Made by a program: the position numbers and the translations under genes
The notes under the pieces: model-generated
What the model was told of the DNA's origin: nothing
What the model saw: the letters and a program-made list of their open reading frames with translations, nothing else
Database searches by the model: none
Shown: positions 1 through 7,408 of the stretch, one piece after another
How the letters are laid out: every line of letters starts with the position of its first letter
Numbering within the stretch: position 1 is the first letter of the stretch
Source of the DNA: Paludibacteraceae bacterium
GTDB lineage: Bacteria; Bacteroidota; Bacteroidia; Bacteroidales; Paludibacteraceae
Length of the DNA stretch: 33,910 nt
Assembly (NCBI GenBank): GCA_024401435.1
Contig: JAKSLB010000033.1
Location: 1-33,910, forward strand
Direction of reading: 5' to 3'

Positions 1-391
1 CATATTCGGCGCCATCAACATACAATCCGCTGATGGTATGGCCAGCGCCATCGAACACGCCGGTAAACGGTTGTTCCAATGTTCCAATTGGAGTCCATGT
101 TTTAAAATCGGAACTGTCACCGTTTAATTCACCATTCTTTTTCAACACGTTAGCATTAACAACTATGTCGGTTGTAAGAATTGCGCAGGAACTATCATTA
201 CCACTTTGGCTTACATGTTCGGCGAACCAATAAAGATCGTCGGCATTTTTGATTTGATATGGGTTCTCGGTGGAGCCATCACCCACTAGATGAGGAATAC
301 CTTCCTCATCTACTGCCTCACATACACTTGTCGCCATTATTAGGCAACATAATACATGCAATATACGTAGAAAACGATTGTTATTTTTCAT
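1..391 (-). CDS. Surface protein N-terminus (GLUG-type), runs off the left edge
   Basis: This is the first 130 codons of a gene that continues beyond the window; the ATG is at 391 on the minus strand. The protein starts with a Lys/Asn/Arg-rich n-region and a hydrophobic stretch ending near residue 25 (CLIMATSVCEA), so it is probably exported. Then come GDGSTENPYQIKNADDLYWF (residues 38-57) and the sequence around PIGTLEQPFTGVFDGAGHTI (101-120) followed by SGLYVDG. In Bacteroidales this order (a 'GTG.. NPYQI ... DLYWFA' module, then 'WTPIG ... F.G.FDG.GHTISGLY') opens surface proteins that carry GLUG or similar beta-helix repeats. The domain assignment is from recalled family sequence; the ligand and exact role are unknown. 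No good TAnnTTTG box was found just upstream; a TIR-bounded repeat begins 82 bases upstream. Confidence 0.75.
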   Translation of the reverse strand, partial: MKNNNRFLRILHVLCCLIMATSVCEAVDEEGIPHLVGDGSTENPYQIKNADDLYWFAEHVSQSGNDSSCAILTTDIVVNANVLKKNGELNGDSSDFKTWTPIGTLEQPFTGVFDGAGHTISGLYVDGAEY

Positions 392-472
392 AAATTTATA
401 TTTAGTTACTACAGTTAAAAAACAATAATGTAGTTACCACGTTACAGAGAAGTAGCAGACTACATTTTAAAT

Positions 473-678
473 TTAGGGGACTTCTATAAATTCCTCGATT
501 ATTAAATATTTTTTTATAGAGGTTATTCTTTAATCTTTTGTGCGCTTTTGAACTTTTGTCGCCATCTTGCTGATTTTCACTCAGTCACAGTGCCCGCACT
601 GCTCCTTCGTTCAAATCAACAATCTGTCTGACAAAACTTTCAAAATCGCTACAAAGCAATTTATAGAAATCCCCTTAA
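473..678. mobile_element. TIR-bounded ~205 bp element, copy 1 (MITE-like)
   Basis: Its ends are inverted repeats: GGGGACTTCTATAAATTCC on the left, and the reverse complement of the right end reads GGGGATTTCTATAAATTGC. Both ends abut TTA/TTAA, which may be the target duplication. Copy 2 (21143-21346) has nearly the same sequence throughout, including the central part at 553-610 (GCCATCTTGCTGATTTTCA and following). No transposase is encoded, so it would have to be moved in trans. I do not recognise the parent IS. The left end faces the surface-protein start codon 82 bases away. Confidence 0.75.
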
Positions 679-873
679 TAATAGCGCAAATGCTCTGTTA
701 TTTAAAGACTTTCTATCTATTAAAAGAATTAAAAAGTTTTACTAATATAAATAGAAAGATTCTATTTGGCAAGTTTTTTTAATAAAAAGAGAGATGCTTT
801 TCCGTTCCTTATCTATAAATAATTGATTCAAAAAAGATATGTATATTAATTTGATAATCAGTGCTTTTAATGT

Positions 874-1005
874 TCATTTCCTCCGAATCATTTTTTTAAC
901 GTTTGTCTTGAATTCAAATCCGACTGTTTCAACTATTGAACCAAAATATTTGCAGAAATCGTCTGCCAAACAATAAATTTCAGTAACTTTGTCTTCGGTA
1001 AACAT
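874..1005 (-). pseudogene. IS982-family transposase, N-terminal relic
   Basis: Reading leftward from an ATG at 1005 gives 43 codons before a stop. The start reads MFTEDKVTEIYCLADDFCKY, which closely fits the remembered opening of Bacteroidetes IS982-family transposases (EDKVTE, then ADDFCK and F). Beyond the stop, another frame gives a weak ALIIKLIYIFF stretch where the family has a hydrophobic ILFH region, so the frame seems to have shifted before the rest was lost. No catalytic DDE residue remains. A TATCTTTA stretch upstream (about 1047-1054) resembles a decayed promoter box. The family call rests on about 30 residues. Confidence 0.6.
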
Positions 1006-1099
1006 GCAATAAAAGTTTGTGTTTTTTTGTTTTTTTTTTCATTATAAAGATACAACTTTTATTGCTAATTACCAAACAATCAATTAGTTAAAATTCATC

Positions 1100-1419
1100 G
1101 AACTCACGTTAAATACGGTGTTGCGGATTCTTTTTTTTGCAAACAAGTCCCTAATCGAACAACGAGAGTTGAATCAATATGCTTTTTTTTGCAAATGGGG
1201 CACCGTCGTCCCCTTGTAGAGACGTAAAATATTGTGTCTCTACGTCTCACAGAACCCCATAGGGGTTCCATATCGGTAGAATAATGGATTTGTATCCCCG
1301 TCCACACAACCCCAGAGGGGTTGCACATAACATAGAATGCGATTATTATGTATTATTAATTATATAATTCATTTTTTTTGCAAAAAATTAAACATATAAA
1401 AAGTTTAGCGGACACCAAT
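1100..1419. repeat. Hairpin-rich repeat, copy A (right TIR only)
   Basis: This is homologous to the TIR-bounded repeat at 22707-23016 from about position 1115 to its right end, GTTTAGCGGACACCAAT at 1403-1419. The matching left end is missing. It has two perfect 7-bp hairpins: GAACCCC-ATA-GGGGTTC (1252-1268) and CAACCCC-AGA-GGGGTTG (1307-1323). It also has an extra hairpin absent from copy B: GTAGAGAC (1216-1223) pairing with GTCTCTAC (1236-1243). An open frame on the minus strand here is a by-product of the repeat. Confidence 0.7.
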
Positions 1420-1510
1420 ATTTTTTTATATTCGTATCCGCTGTATTTCAGTGTATTATGATTTAATTTTTACGTTTCGTGTATACCAATCATAATTTTA
1501 CAAGTGTATA

Positions 1511-2320
1511 TTATATTCCCTTTTTAAATTCAGTAGGTGTTAATCCTGTATGACGTTTGAAATATTTTTGGAAAGCGTATTGGTCAGGAAAATTTAATTC
1601 ACTAGAAATCTCCTTGATGGTCATATTGTTTTTAGTTAAAAAGGTCTCTGCTATATTAATAATCACATCAGAGATGATATCTGTTGGCGATTTCCCAAAA
1701 TATTCCTTGATGATTCTGGTAAATTGACTGATAGAAAGATTGGCACAATTGGCATAGAATTCAACATTCCTTTCTGTGTAGTGTGTATTTATATTGTGAA
1801 TGAAATGGATGGGAATATGATGTTGCCCAGAGAGTAGATTGTAATTGTTTTTGTCACTTTGGCTAAAATCCATATGATTTATAAGAATTTCTAATATGTA
1901 TTCCACAGAATACAGGTTAGCTAAATTTTCTATAGTTTTTTTCTTATAAATATTTTTTTCCTTTTGAGCTTCTTCTATGCATTTATCAATCTTCTTTTTT
2001 CGTAGTATAAACATTTCTTTCTCTTTTTGAGAAATACTTGTAGAAAAAAATGCAGGTAAATCTTTGGATACAATGGATACATCAAAGTATCTTAAAACTT
2101 GGTTGTAGTAAAAATTTGCATTGGCATCAATTGTAATAAATTCGAAATCTTTTTGTGATAAAACAAGCGGATTTAAGATGGTGTTGAAACAAAATAGATC
2201 ACCTTCTTTAATTAAATAGGTAGTGTCAAATGTAAGTACTAATTCTCCTTTCGTGCATAATATCATTCCTGCACGATCATGTAACTTAGGAAATGCTTGG
2301 TTTAGTAGTTGATAATTCAT
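1511..2320 (-). CDS. AraC-family transcriptional regulator
   Basis: The 269-residue protein has a divergent N-terminal sensing half (about 1-165, beta-rich at the start) and a C-terminal AraC double helix-turn-helix in the last ~95 residues. The second HTH reads NMTIKEISSELNFPDQYAFQ followed by KYFKRHTGLTPTEFKK, the standard AraC hallmark. The first HTH is NLSISQFTRIIKEYFGKSP. It therefore binds DNA; the ligand cannot be told. I chose ATG at 2320. The longer frame would begin with TTG at 2341, but that codon lies inside the TAATTTTG promoter box and would precede transcription. The gene stands alone, with transposase relics on both sides, so its target may be itself or the DUF362 gene further on; that link is a guess. 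Confidence 0.85.
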   Translation of the reverse strand: MNYQLLNQAFPKLHDRAGMILCTKGELVLTFDTTYLIKEGDLFCFNTILNPLVLSQKDFEFITIDANANFYYNQVLRYFDVSIVSKDLPAFFSTSISQKEKEMFILRKKKIDKCIEEAQKEKNIYKKKTIENLANLYSVEYILEILINHMDFSQSDKNNYNLLSGQHHIPIHFIHNINTHYTERNVEFYANCANLSISQFTRIIKEYFGKSPTDIISDVIINIAETFLTKNNMTIKEISSELNFPDQYAFQKYFKRHTGLTPTEFKKGI

Positions 2321-2338
2321 AAGCTTTTCATTTTTTTT

Positions 2339-2369
2339 CAAAATTATAAAATATTTTATTTATTTGAAA
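2339..2369 (-). promoter_or_regulatory. Bacteroidota-type promoter of the AraC gene
   Basis: On the minus strand a perfect TAnnTTTG box (TAATTTTG, 2339-2346) is preceded, after 19 bases, by TTTC (2366-2369), three of four matches to the -33 TTTG. The box overlaps the TTG codon at 2341, which supports ATG 2320 as the start. Confidence 0.5.
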
Positions 2370-2461
2370 AGAATGACCGAAAATGACATTAAAATGTGTT
2401 TTTTTCATCTGATTTTATTCAAGAGAAAGAGGCCAAAGTCTCTCTCCACTTGATGTAAATT

Positions 2462-2976
2462 TTGTATCTTTACGAAGAATTGACATCAGTTTCCTCCTCC
2501 CCGATGTGGTTGGCAAAAGGTCTCGTTTCGAAGATTTTTGATGGAGACACCATCATAGGAAGGAATCACAAAGACGCGATTCAAACCATTAATGAGAGGC
2601 TCAGTGGATACCTGTGGATGATAAAGGAGACTGATTCTTTGGCGGAGGGCACTTCATGGTACTATCTTCTTATAAGAATATCTACACACTATGACGGTTG
2701 ACAATGGCAAGGAATTTGCAAAACATGTTATATTTGTACAATCGTTAGGCAATGACGTCTTTTTTTGCTCGCCCCTACCACTCATGGGAGAGAGGTGCTA
2801 ACGAAAACGCTAACGGTTTAATCTGACAATACATCCCCCAAGGTTCTGACTTCGAAAACTTGTCTGAGGATTTTATCGCTGTCGTGCAGATCACACTCAA
2901 CAACAGACATAGAAAGAGACTGAGATTCAGTACCCCTCTTGAGGTCGAGAAAGAGATTCATCCTGAATATTTTTAA
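2462..2976 (+). pseudogene. IS30-family transposase, decayed
   Basis: The C-terminal half of an IS30-type transposase is spread over three frames. Frame 1 (2462-2700) has GDTIIGRNHKDAIQTINER, the first catalytic Asp region. A second frame from about 2694 has TVDNGKEFAKH, the second Asp, then SLGNDVFF. A third frame from 2797 has ANENANGL, with the catalytic Glu, a TGA at 2824 where Arg is expected, then QYIPQGSDFENLSED and LNNRHRKRLRFSTPLEV, ending at TAA 2976. So all three DDE positions can be recognised, but there are two frameshifts and a stop, and the N-terminal HTH part is gone. A TATCTTTA stretch just upstream resembles a worn promoter box. Confidence 0.9.
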
Positions 2977-3024
2977 ACCTGTTGCTTTTTTCACTTGAAT
3001 TCAACATTTAAAAAGATATTCTTT

Positions 3025-3055
3025 TTTGTTTGTAATATGTTTTTATGTTACTTTG
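3025..3055 (+). promoter_or_regulatory. Likely promoter of the DUF362 gene
   Basis: TTTG (3025-3028), a 19-base spacer and TTACTTTG (3048-3055, one mismatch to TAnnTTTG) fit the Bacteroidota promoter. Transcription would start near 3060, giving a leader of about 100 bases. Confidence 0.5.
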
Positions 3056-3130
3056 CATTATGATGGTGACAGGTTTGATGATAAATGTTAGCATGAGAAA
3101 GAATCAATTATATTACATACATAAACGACT

Positions 3131-3144
3131 GTCATATATATGAC
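3131..3144. promoter_or_regulatory. 14-bp perfect palindrome in the DUF362 leader
   Basis: GTCATATATATGAC is a perfect inverted repeat, 18 bases before the start codon and downstream of the predicted promoter. It could be an operator or a small RNA hairpin. The AT-rich core makes chance occurrence possible. Confidence 0.3.
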
Positions 3145-3162
3145 GTTAAAAAAAGACTATAT

Positions 3163-4269
3163 ATGAACAAATTATTTTTTTCTGTATGTGCGTTATGCGT
3201 ATCATTAAGTGTAAGTGCACAATCTGATGTTTATTTTACATCTGATTTATCCAATGAAGGTTTAATGAAGATTTATCATTGCTTGTCGAAACAAGCATTT
3301 GGTAAAGTTGCTTTAAAAATCTCAACAGGAGAAAGTTCTAAGACGTATTATTTACGTCCAGAGTATATCAAACCATTGGTTGATGAGACGAATGCAACCA
3401 TTGTGGAATGCAACACGGCGTATGGAGGGAATCGTGCAACAACGGCTAAACATCGTGCGGCGATTAAAGAGCGAGGATTTGATCAAATAGCCACAGTGGA
3501 TATTATGGATGAAGAAGACACGATGCGAATACCTGTGGTGGATACCAAACATATTCAATACAATATTGTAGGAAGTCATTTATCACAATATGATTTTATG
3601 ATTAATTTGGCACATTTCAAGGGACATGCCATGGGTGGTTTTGGAGGTGTTTTGAAAAATGCCTCTATTGGTGTTGCAGCTCAGAGTGGAAAGTGCTATA
3701 TTCATACGGCAGGATATAGTCAGACAAGTGCTTTTGGCGGAAGGAACACGCAAGATGATTTTTTAGAGAGTATGGCAGCGGCAGCTCAAGCTGTGCATAA
3801 TTATTTTCAAGGGAATATTGTGTATATCAATGTGATGAATAACTTATCAGTGGATTGTGATTGTATGAGTAATCCATCTTCTCCTGAAATGTCAGATATT
3901 GGTATTTTGGCAAGTACAGATCCTGTCGCTTTGGACAAGGCATGTTTGGATCTTGTCTTTAATCATGATAATACGACAGGGAATACGAGTGTTCCATTAC
4001 AAAACAGAATTAATAGTTTGCATGGGACATGGACAGTAGAGTATGCAGAGAAGATAGGGTTAGGTACGCAGTCTTATAATTTGATAGATGTTGATAACAC
4101 AAATGATGTGGAAGAGGTAAGGGCTGGTCAGGCAGGAACACCTTTATTTAATGTATATACATTAGACGGGAAACGGTTGTTAAGTAGAGTAGAGTCACTG
4201 GAGGGTTTGGAACCTGGTGTGTATGTTGTCAACGGACGAATTATGGTTATTTCGGCTAAAAACAAGTAA
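3163..4269 (+). CDS. Secreted DUF362 protein with a sorting-like tail
   Basis: The 368-residue protein opens with a signal peptide (residues 1-20, ending VSAQ). The body (about 20-320) matches DUF362: ALKISTGESSKTYYLRP, then NLAHFKGHAMGGFGGVLKNA (149-168 region), and a late SDIGILASTDPVALDKACLD. Many DUF362 proteins carry a 4Fe-4S ferredoxin domain; none is seen here. The last ~40 residues (FNVYTLDGKRL, then LEPGVYVVNGR) look like the short sorting-type tail of Bacteroidales secreted proteins. Its function is unknown. The combination of export signal and tail suggests a periplasmic or surface form of a family usually thought of as cytoplasmic. It sits alone between IS30 and IS256 relics, with its own promoter. 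Confidence 0.8.
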   Translation: MNKLFFSVCALCVSLSVSAQSDVYFTSDLSNEGLMKIYHCLSKQAFGKVALKISTGESSKTYYLRPEYIKPLVDETNATIVECNTAYGGNRATTAKHRAAIKERGFDQIATVDIMDEEDTMRIPVVDTKHIQYNIVGSHLSQYDFMINLAHFKGHAMGGFGGVLKNASIGVAAQSGKCYIHTAGYSQTSAFGGRNTQDDFLESMAAAAQAVHNYFQGNIVYINVMNNLSVDCDCMSNPSSPEMSDIGILASTDPVALDKACLDLVFNHDNTTGNTSVPLQNRINSLHGTWTVEYAEKIGLGTQSYNLIDVDNTNDVEEVRAGQAGTPLFNVYTLDGKRLLSRVESLEGLEPGVYVVNGRIMVISAKNK

Positions 4270-4294
4270 GACACAGGTATAAAAATGATGGAAG

Positions 4295-4522
4295 AGAATG
4301 TATTCACCAGAAGGAGTTCATGAGAAACTCAACGAGAAGAGGGGAGATCTTTGTCCTATCGTGATAAAGTCATGGAGGGACAACTGGAAGAATTTATTTG
4401 AATACTTCCAATAAGCGGCACCGATTCGTAAGTCCATCTACAACGCGAACACGGTGGAGGGCTACCAAGACAGGTATGTAAAGTCACAAAAAATAAAGCT
4501 TGCCACCGTTAAGTTTACATAG
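4295..4522 (+). pseudogene. IS256-family transposase, C-terminal relic
   Basis: One frame from about 4295 reads EKLNEKRGDLCPIVIKSWRD, then NWKNLFEYFQ, a TAA at 4412, then IRKSIYNANTVEGYQDR, to TAG at 4522. SW(R)DNW followed by IR..IY.-(T/A)NT-VEG is the C-terminal signature of IS256 (mutator-type) transposases. The upstream two thirds of the gene are missing, including most of the catalytic domain. It lies in the gap between the DUF362 gene and the end of the five-gene operon. Confidence 0.85.
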
Positions 4523-4530
4523 TCTGGACT

Positions 4531-5544
4531 CTATTGTATAGAATCATTATATAGATATTCTACCCACGCAGAATGTTCCTTTTCAGGATTTATGTCTAAC
4601 TCAGAAAAGGTTTGCTCTGTTTTTGTTGTATATGCAGTTTGCAAAAACTTTTTCACAAAATCATCTCCGTATGTGTATTCTAAGTAATGGAAGAAGGATT
4701 CGCCTGCCCAATATTGTGAGATATTCTCTTCTGGAAAATCATTTGTTAATAAACATTTTTCCTTAATGAACTCTATTCGATTGGATGAATTTATTTTTTC
4801 CCATTGTTGAATGTAATTTTTAGCACAGTAGTCTGCAATTCCTTCTATTTCCCAATTGTAAAAAGAGATATCCTTGGAAAAATCGATGGAAGAGAGGAAG
4901 ATATAATGATTCATCTCATGCATTAACACTTTAACATAGTCATACGGATCACGAGGTTTCACAGAGAAACAGATGGGATGAAGCACGATAGATGCTTTAC
5001 AACCTGCATTACCGATTTGTGAAATGGTAACACCTATGGAACCCTTGTCGGTATAGGGTTTGCTTAATATGGCAGATGCTGTTTGCTGATATTCGGTGGG
5101 TGATGTGGCAAGATAGATTGGTAACTTTCTACCATTTGCATCATTTGGGAAAAAATATTTACCCATTAGTTTTGTTAAGGGTATAATGTTTTCATTGGCA
5201 GCTTTCAACACATTTTGAGCATATCCATGCCATGTAGCATCTTTATCCTTTTTATAATAAACAATAAAGAATTCATCCTCTTCTTTAGACCATGTTTCTT
5301 CAGTTTGTCCAAGGTCCTTTTCATTTTCCCAGTCGTATGGTCCGCCCATCACAATATCGACACCTGCCAAGTCTCCGCCTAAGCGAATTAATCCCCTCAA
5401 GAACTTTTGTGTACTTTCTGGAATGGTGGCATAACGTAATGGTGGACGGTCTTGCCCTGTCTTATATACTTTACCCATTAATAGAGCCAATACGATAAAA
5501 ACACCTACTACAGAAGATAATGTGATGATTATTTTTTTCTTCAT
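4531..5544 (-). CDS. Membrane-anchored gluzincin-type metallopeptidase, operon gene 5
   Basis: A 337-residue protein with an N-terminal membrane anchor (residues 5-24) and the rest probably outside the cytoplasm. The zinc site is visible: VLMHEMNHYIF with H209, E210 and H213 (HExxH), and 21 residues on WEIEGIADY with E234 as the likely third ligand. This is the layout of the peptidase MA (gluzincin) group, so it should hydrolyse peptide bonds; the substrate is unknown. It is the last gene of the minus-strand operon, 6 bases after the transglutaminase-like gene. Start ATG 5544 gives a Lys-rich n-region before the anchor. Being an anchored peptidase beside a TGase-like protein, it may trim or mature envelope proteins; that role is inferred. 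Confidence 0.75.
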   Translation of the reverse strand: MKKKIIITLSSVVGVFIVLALLMGKVYKTGQDRPPLRYATIPESTQKFLRGLIRLGGDLAGVDIVMGGPYDWENEKDLGQTEETWSKEEDEFFIVYYKKDKDATWHGYAQNVLKAANENIIPLTKLMGKYFFPNDANGRKLPIYLATSPTEYQQTASAILSKPYTDKGSIGVTISQIGNAGCKASIVLHPICFSVKPRDPYDYVKVLMHEMNHYIFLSSIDFSKDISFYNWEIEGIADYCAKNYIQQWEKINSSNRIEFIKEKCLLTNDFPEENISQYWAGESFFHYLEYTYGDDFVKKFLQTAYTTKTEQTFSELDINPEKEHSAWVEYLYNDSIQ

Positions 5545-5550
5545 AATGTA

Positions 5551-7404
5551 TTATTCGTTTAATTCTTCCAGCGACGATTGTCTTAATTCAACGCGGGTTT
5601 CAAAATCGTTGATTCTTATATCTTCGATTAACTTACCAATACGGTAACCGTCGCCTGTCGTTTCACAGTAAATGTATTGATGATGATTCACATCGACCAT
5701 GATGTCATCTAAAGATGCTGTGTTAATGTAACTTTCCAACCAAGGATTGGTTTTCAATTCAATGGCAATGGCAGAATGTTGTCGTTTGTTGGATGATAGA
5801 TAGACAATATTATAACCCATAAAGAATAGAATCATTGCTGCTAACATGGATTTACAATCACTATCTCCTTCTTGATCAAAGAGTGTTTCGTCTGGATAAC
5901 GAACATATTCTGATGCGAATTGAATGCTTTTACTATTTTTGTCTAATATGAAATCGATATTAGGTTCTTGTACAAAATCTAATGCAAATTGTAACCGATC
6001 CATTTCCCCTAATTTGGCATACTGACATTCATTGATGATGTAACTAGCAATATAGCGTACACGTTCAGTCAATTTGGGATTGGCAATCATTCGATTGAAC
6101 ATTTCATTGATGTAATCTTGTTTAGGCTTTTCTATTCTTTGAGAGAAATAGGGATTTTCATTTCTACAATTGGTATATTCATCCATAGAAAAATGGATGC
6201 TTAAATTTCCATGTAACGTGACACCATTGGCAGAATCTAAGTCCCAATCGTAGGTCCTTGTCATTTCACCAGTAGGAGGGAGCATTGAAGCAAATGGTTT
6301 GACCAATTCTTCTTCCTCGTCTTGAATTTGCTCCTCATCATAATTGGAAATGATTGTCCATGGTCGTTTCATTGCATGCGTGATACCATTTTTGGTAATA
6401 CCGAATCCAATGGCATAGATGAGTGGTAATAGGTCATAATCGTAATAGTGATAGGTGTAGATCATGGCTATTCCACATAATGAGACTGTGATGGAATCGA
6501 ATTTCCCCAGACTTAGACCTTTATTGAGCATATCCAGTTGTGGTTGAAAACTCATGGAGCGTTCGATGCAATTGATCTTAATTTGACGAATGATAGCCCA
6601 TAGTGCATAATAGCAGCCTGCCAAGATAAAGACAGCTGCAAAATCATCGCCTAATAGTGGTCTTCGCAATATGCAAGTATAGGTGAAATAAAGCATTAGG
6701 AATAAAATACTATATACGATGGAGGTTAGCAATGCCGTGTCATTCCATCCGTAGACAGGTTCCTTATAGGTGTTTATTTTTTCTTCTTTCGGACCATATT
6801 TTCGATAGAGTAGTGCAGCGGCACCTGCATGAGCCTCTCTTGTAATGATAGGCGGATTTTTAAAGGTGATGCCAGACAAACAAATATAACCTACGCGTCG
6901 TTGAGTGGGATCTTCAACGGGAATTTTAGGGTCACCCTCGTAGACGTTTAGTTCCTTGTCCAACCATAATGTATACCATGATCTCTTTCCGTTGATGGTG
7001 GGTTCCTCTGGTTTTGATGCTCGTGCGGTATATCCGATGAGAATGGGTTCCTCTTGTTTTAAACTTTGTTTGTAAATCAAGCCATCTTGAGTGATGTATC
7101 CACGCATTCGGTAATCGTTTTGGCATTCTTCATCTTCCATATCACCATTCGCAATCCATACGACGGCATTATCATTTTTGTCAGTTGCAATTCGTGCAGC
7201 AGGTCTTTTGATCTCTTCATTGGTTAGCTTCATTTCAAACAATTCATTGTTCTCTGTCTTGAGATATCCAATGTTACGAAGAGCTTTCCCTGGAGCCGAT
7301 GTCCATATCCATGTTTTCGGACGCATCTGCTGAATGAGCCAATAAAGGAAAGTGATTCCAATGATTGCTATTAGGAAATATAATTTATTTATATCGTCAA
7401 ACAT
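5551..7404 (-). CDS. Multi-TM protein with transglutaminase-like domain, operon gene 4
   Basis: The 617-residue protein has a TM near 8-24, a soluble part (30-215), a membrane block with segments near 225-244, 254-273 and possibly 304-338, then a C-terminal domain (about 380-617). That domain holds the transglutaminase-like core: YVRYPDETLF, then GDSDCKSMLAAMILFFMGYN with C517, RQHSAIAI with H543, and YIYCETTGDG with E581 where most family members have Asp. The 'RYP.ETL...GDC..KS.L.A..L...GY' pattern is well known in prokaryotic transglutaminase-like/cysteine protease-like proteins. The catalytic Cys and His are kept, so it is probably active as a peptidase or amidase-type enzyme, though Glu for Asp is unusual. 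It is 4 bases from the gene before and 6 from the gene after, so surely co-transcribed. Confidence 0.7.
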   Translation of the reverse strand: MFDDINKLYFLIAIIGITFLYWLIQQMRPKTWIWTSAPGKALRNIGYLKTENNELFEMKLTNEEIKRPAARIATDKNDNAVVWIANGDMEDEECQNDYRMRGYITQDGLIYKQSLKQEEPILIGYTARASKPEEPTINGKRSWYTLWLDKELNVYEGDPKIPVEDPTQRRVGYICLSGITFKNPPIITREAHAGAAALLYRKYGPKEEKINTYKEPVYGWNDTALLTSIVYSILFLMLYFTYTCILRRPLLGDDFAAVFILAGCYYALWAIIRQIKINCIERSMSFQPQLDMLNKGLSLGKFDSITVSLCGIAMIYTYHYYDYDLLPLIYAIGFGITKNGITHAMKRPWTIISNYDEEQIQDEEEELVKPFASMLPPTGEMTRTYDWDLDSANGVTLHGNLSIHFSMDEYTNCRNENPYFSQRIEKPKQDYINEMFNRMIANPKLTERVRYIASYIINECQYAKLGEMDRLQFALDFVQEPNIDFILDKNSKSIQFASEYVRYPDETLFDQEGDSDCKSMLAAMILFFMGYNIVYLSSNKRQHSAIAIELKTNPWLESYINTASLDDIMVDVNHHQYIYCETTGDGYRIGKLIEDIRINDFETRVELRQSSLEELNE

Positions 7405-7408
7405 GCTT

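Larger units (their letters stand above)
392..1510. other. Gene-free tract of about 1.1 kb, filled with repeats and an IS relic
   Basis: No intact gene was found between the surface-protein start and the AraC gene. It holds a TIR-bounded element (473-678), an IS982-like transposase 5' relic on the minus strand (874-1005) and a hairpin-rich repeat (about 1100-1419). A stretch at 1431-1475 shares short runs with 22186-22216 (TTATGATTT followed by ATTTTTA). Open frames here are short and lie inside repeats. Confidence 0.7.

Noticed and set aside
567-782. A 71-codon plus-strand frame
   Set aside because: It lies mostly inside the TIR-bounded element and its second copy does not keep the frame open.
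984-991. TAACTTTG as a plus-strand promoter
   Set aside because: It lies within the IS982-like coding relic of the other strand and leads to no gene; likely chance.
1104-1328. A 74-codon minus-strand frame
   Set aside because: It is made of hairpin repeat sequence; the homologous repeat at 22707-23016 has no such frame.
2321-2341. TTG start for the AraC gene
   Set aside because: The codon sits inside the predicted TAATTTTG promoter box.
2462-2701. A 79-codon frame as a free-standing gene
   Set aside because: It is the first fragment of a decayed IS30 transposase that continues in two other frames.
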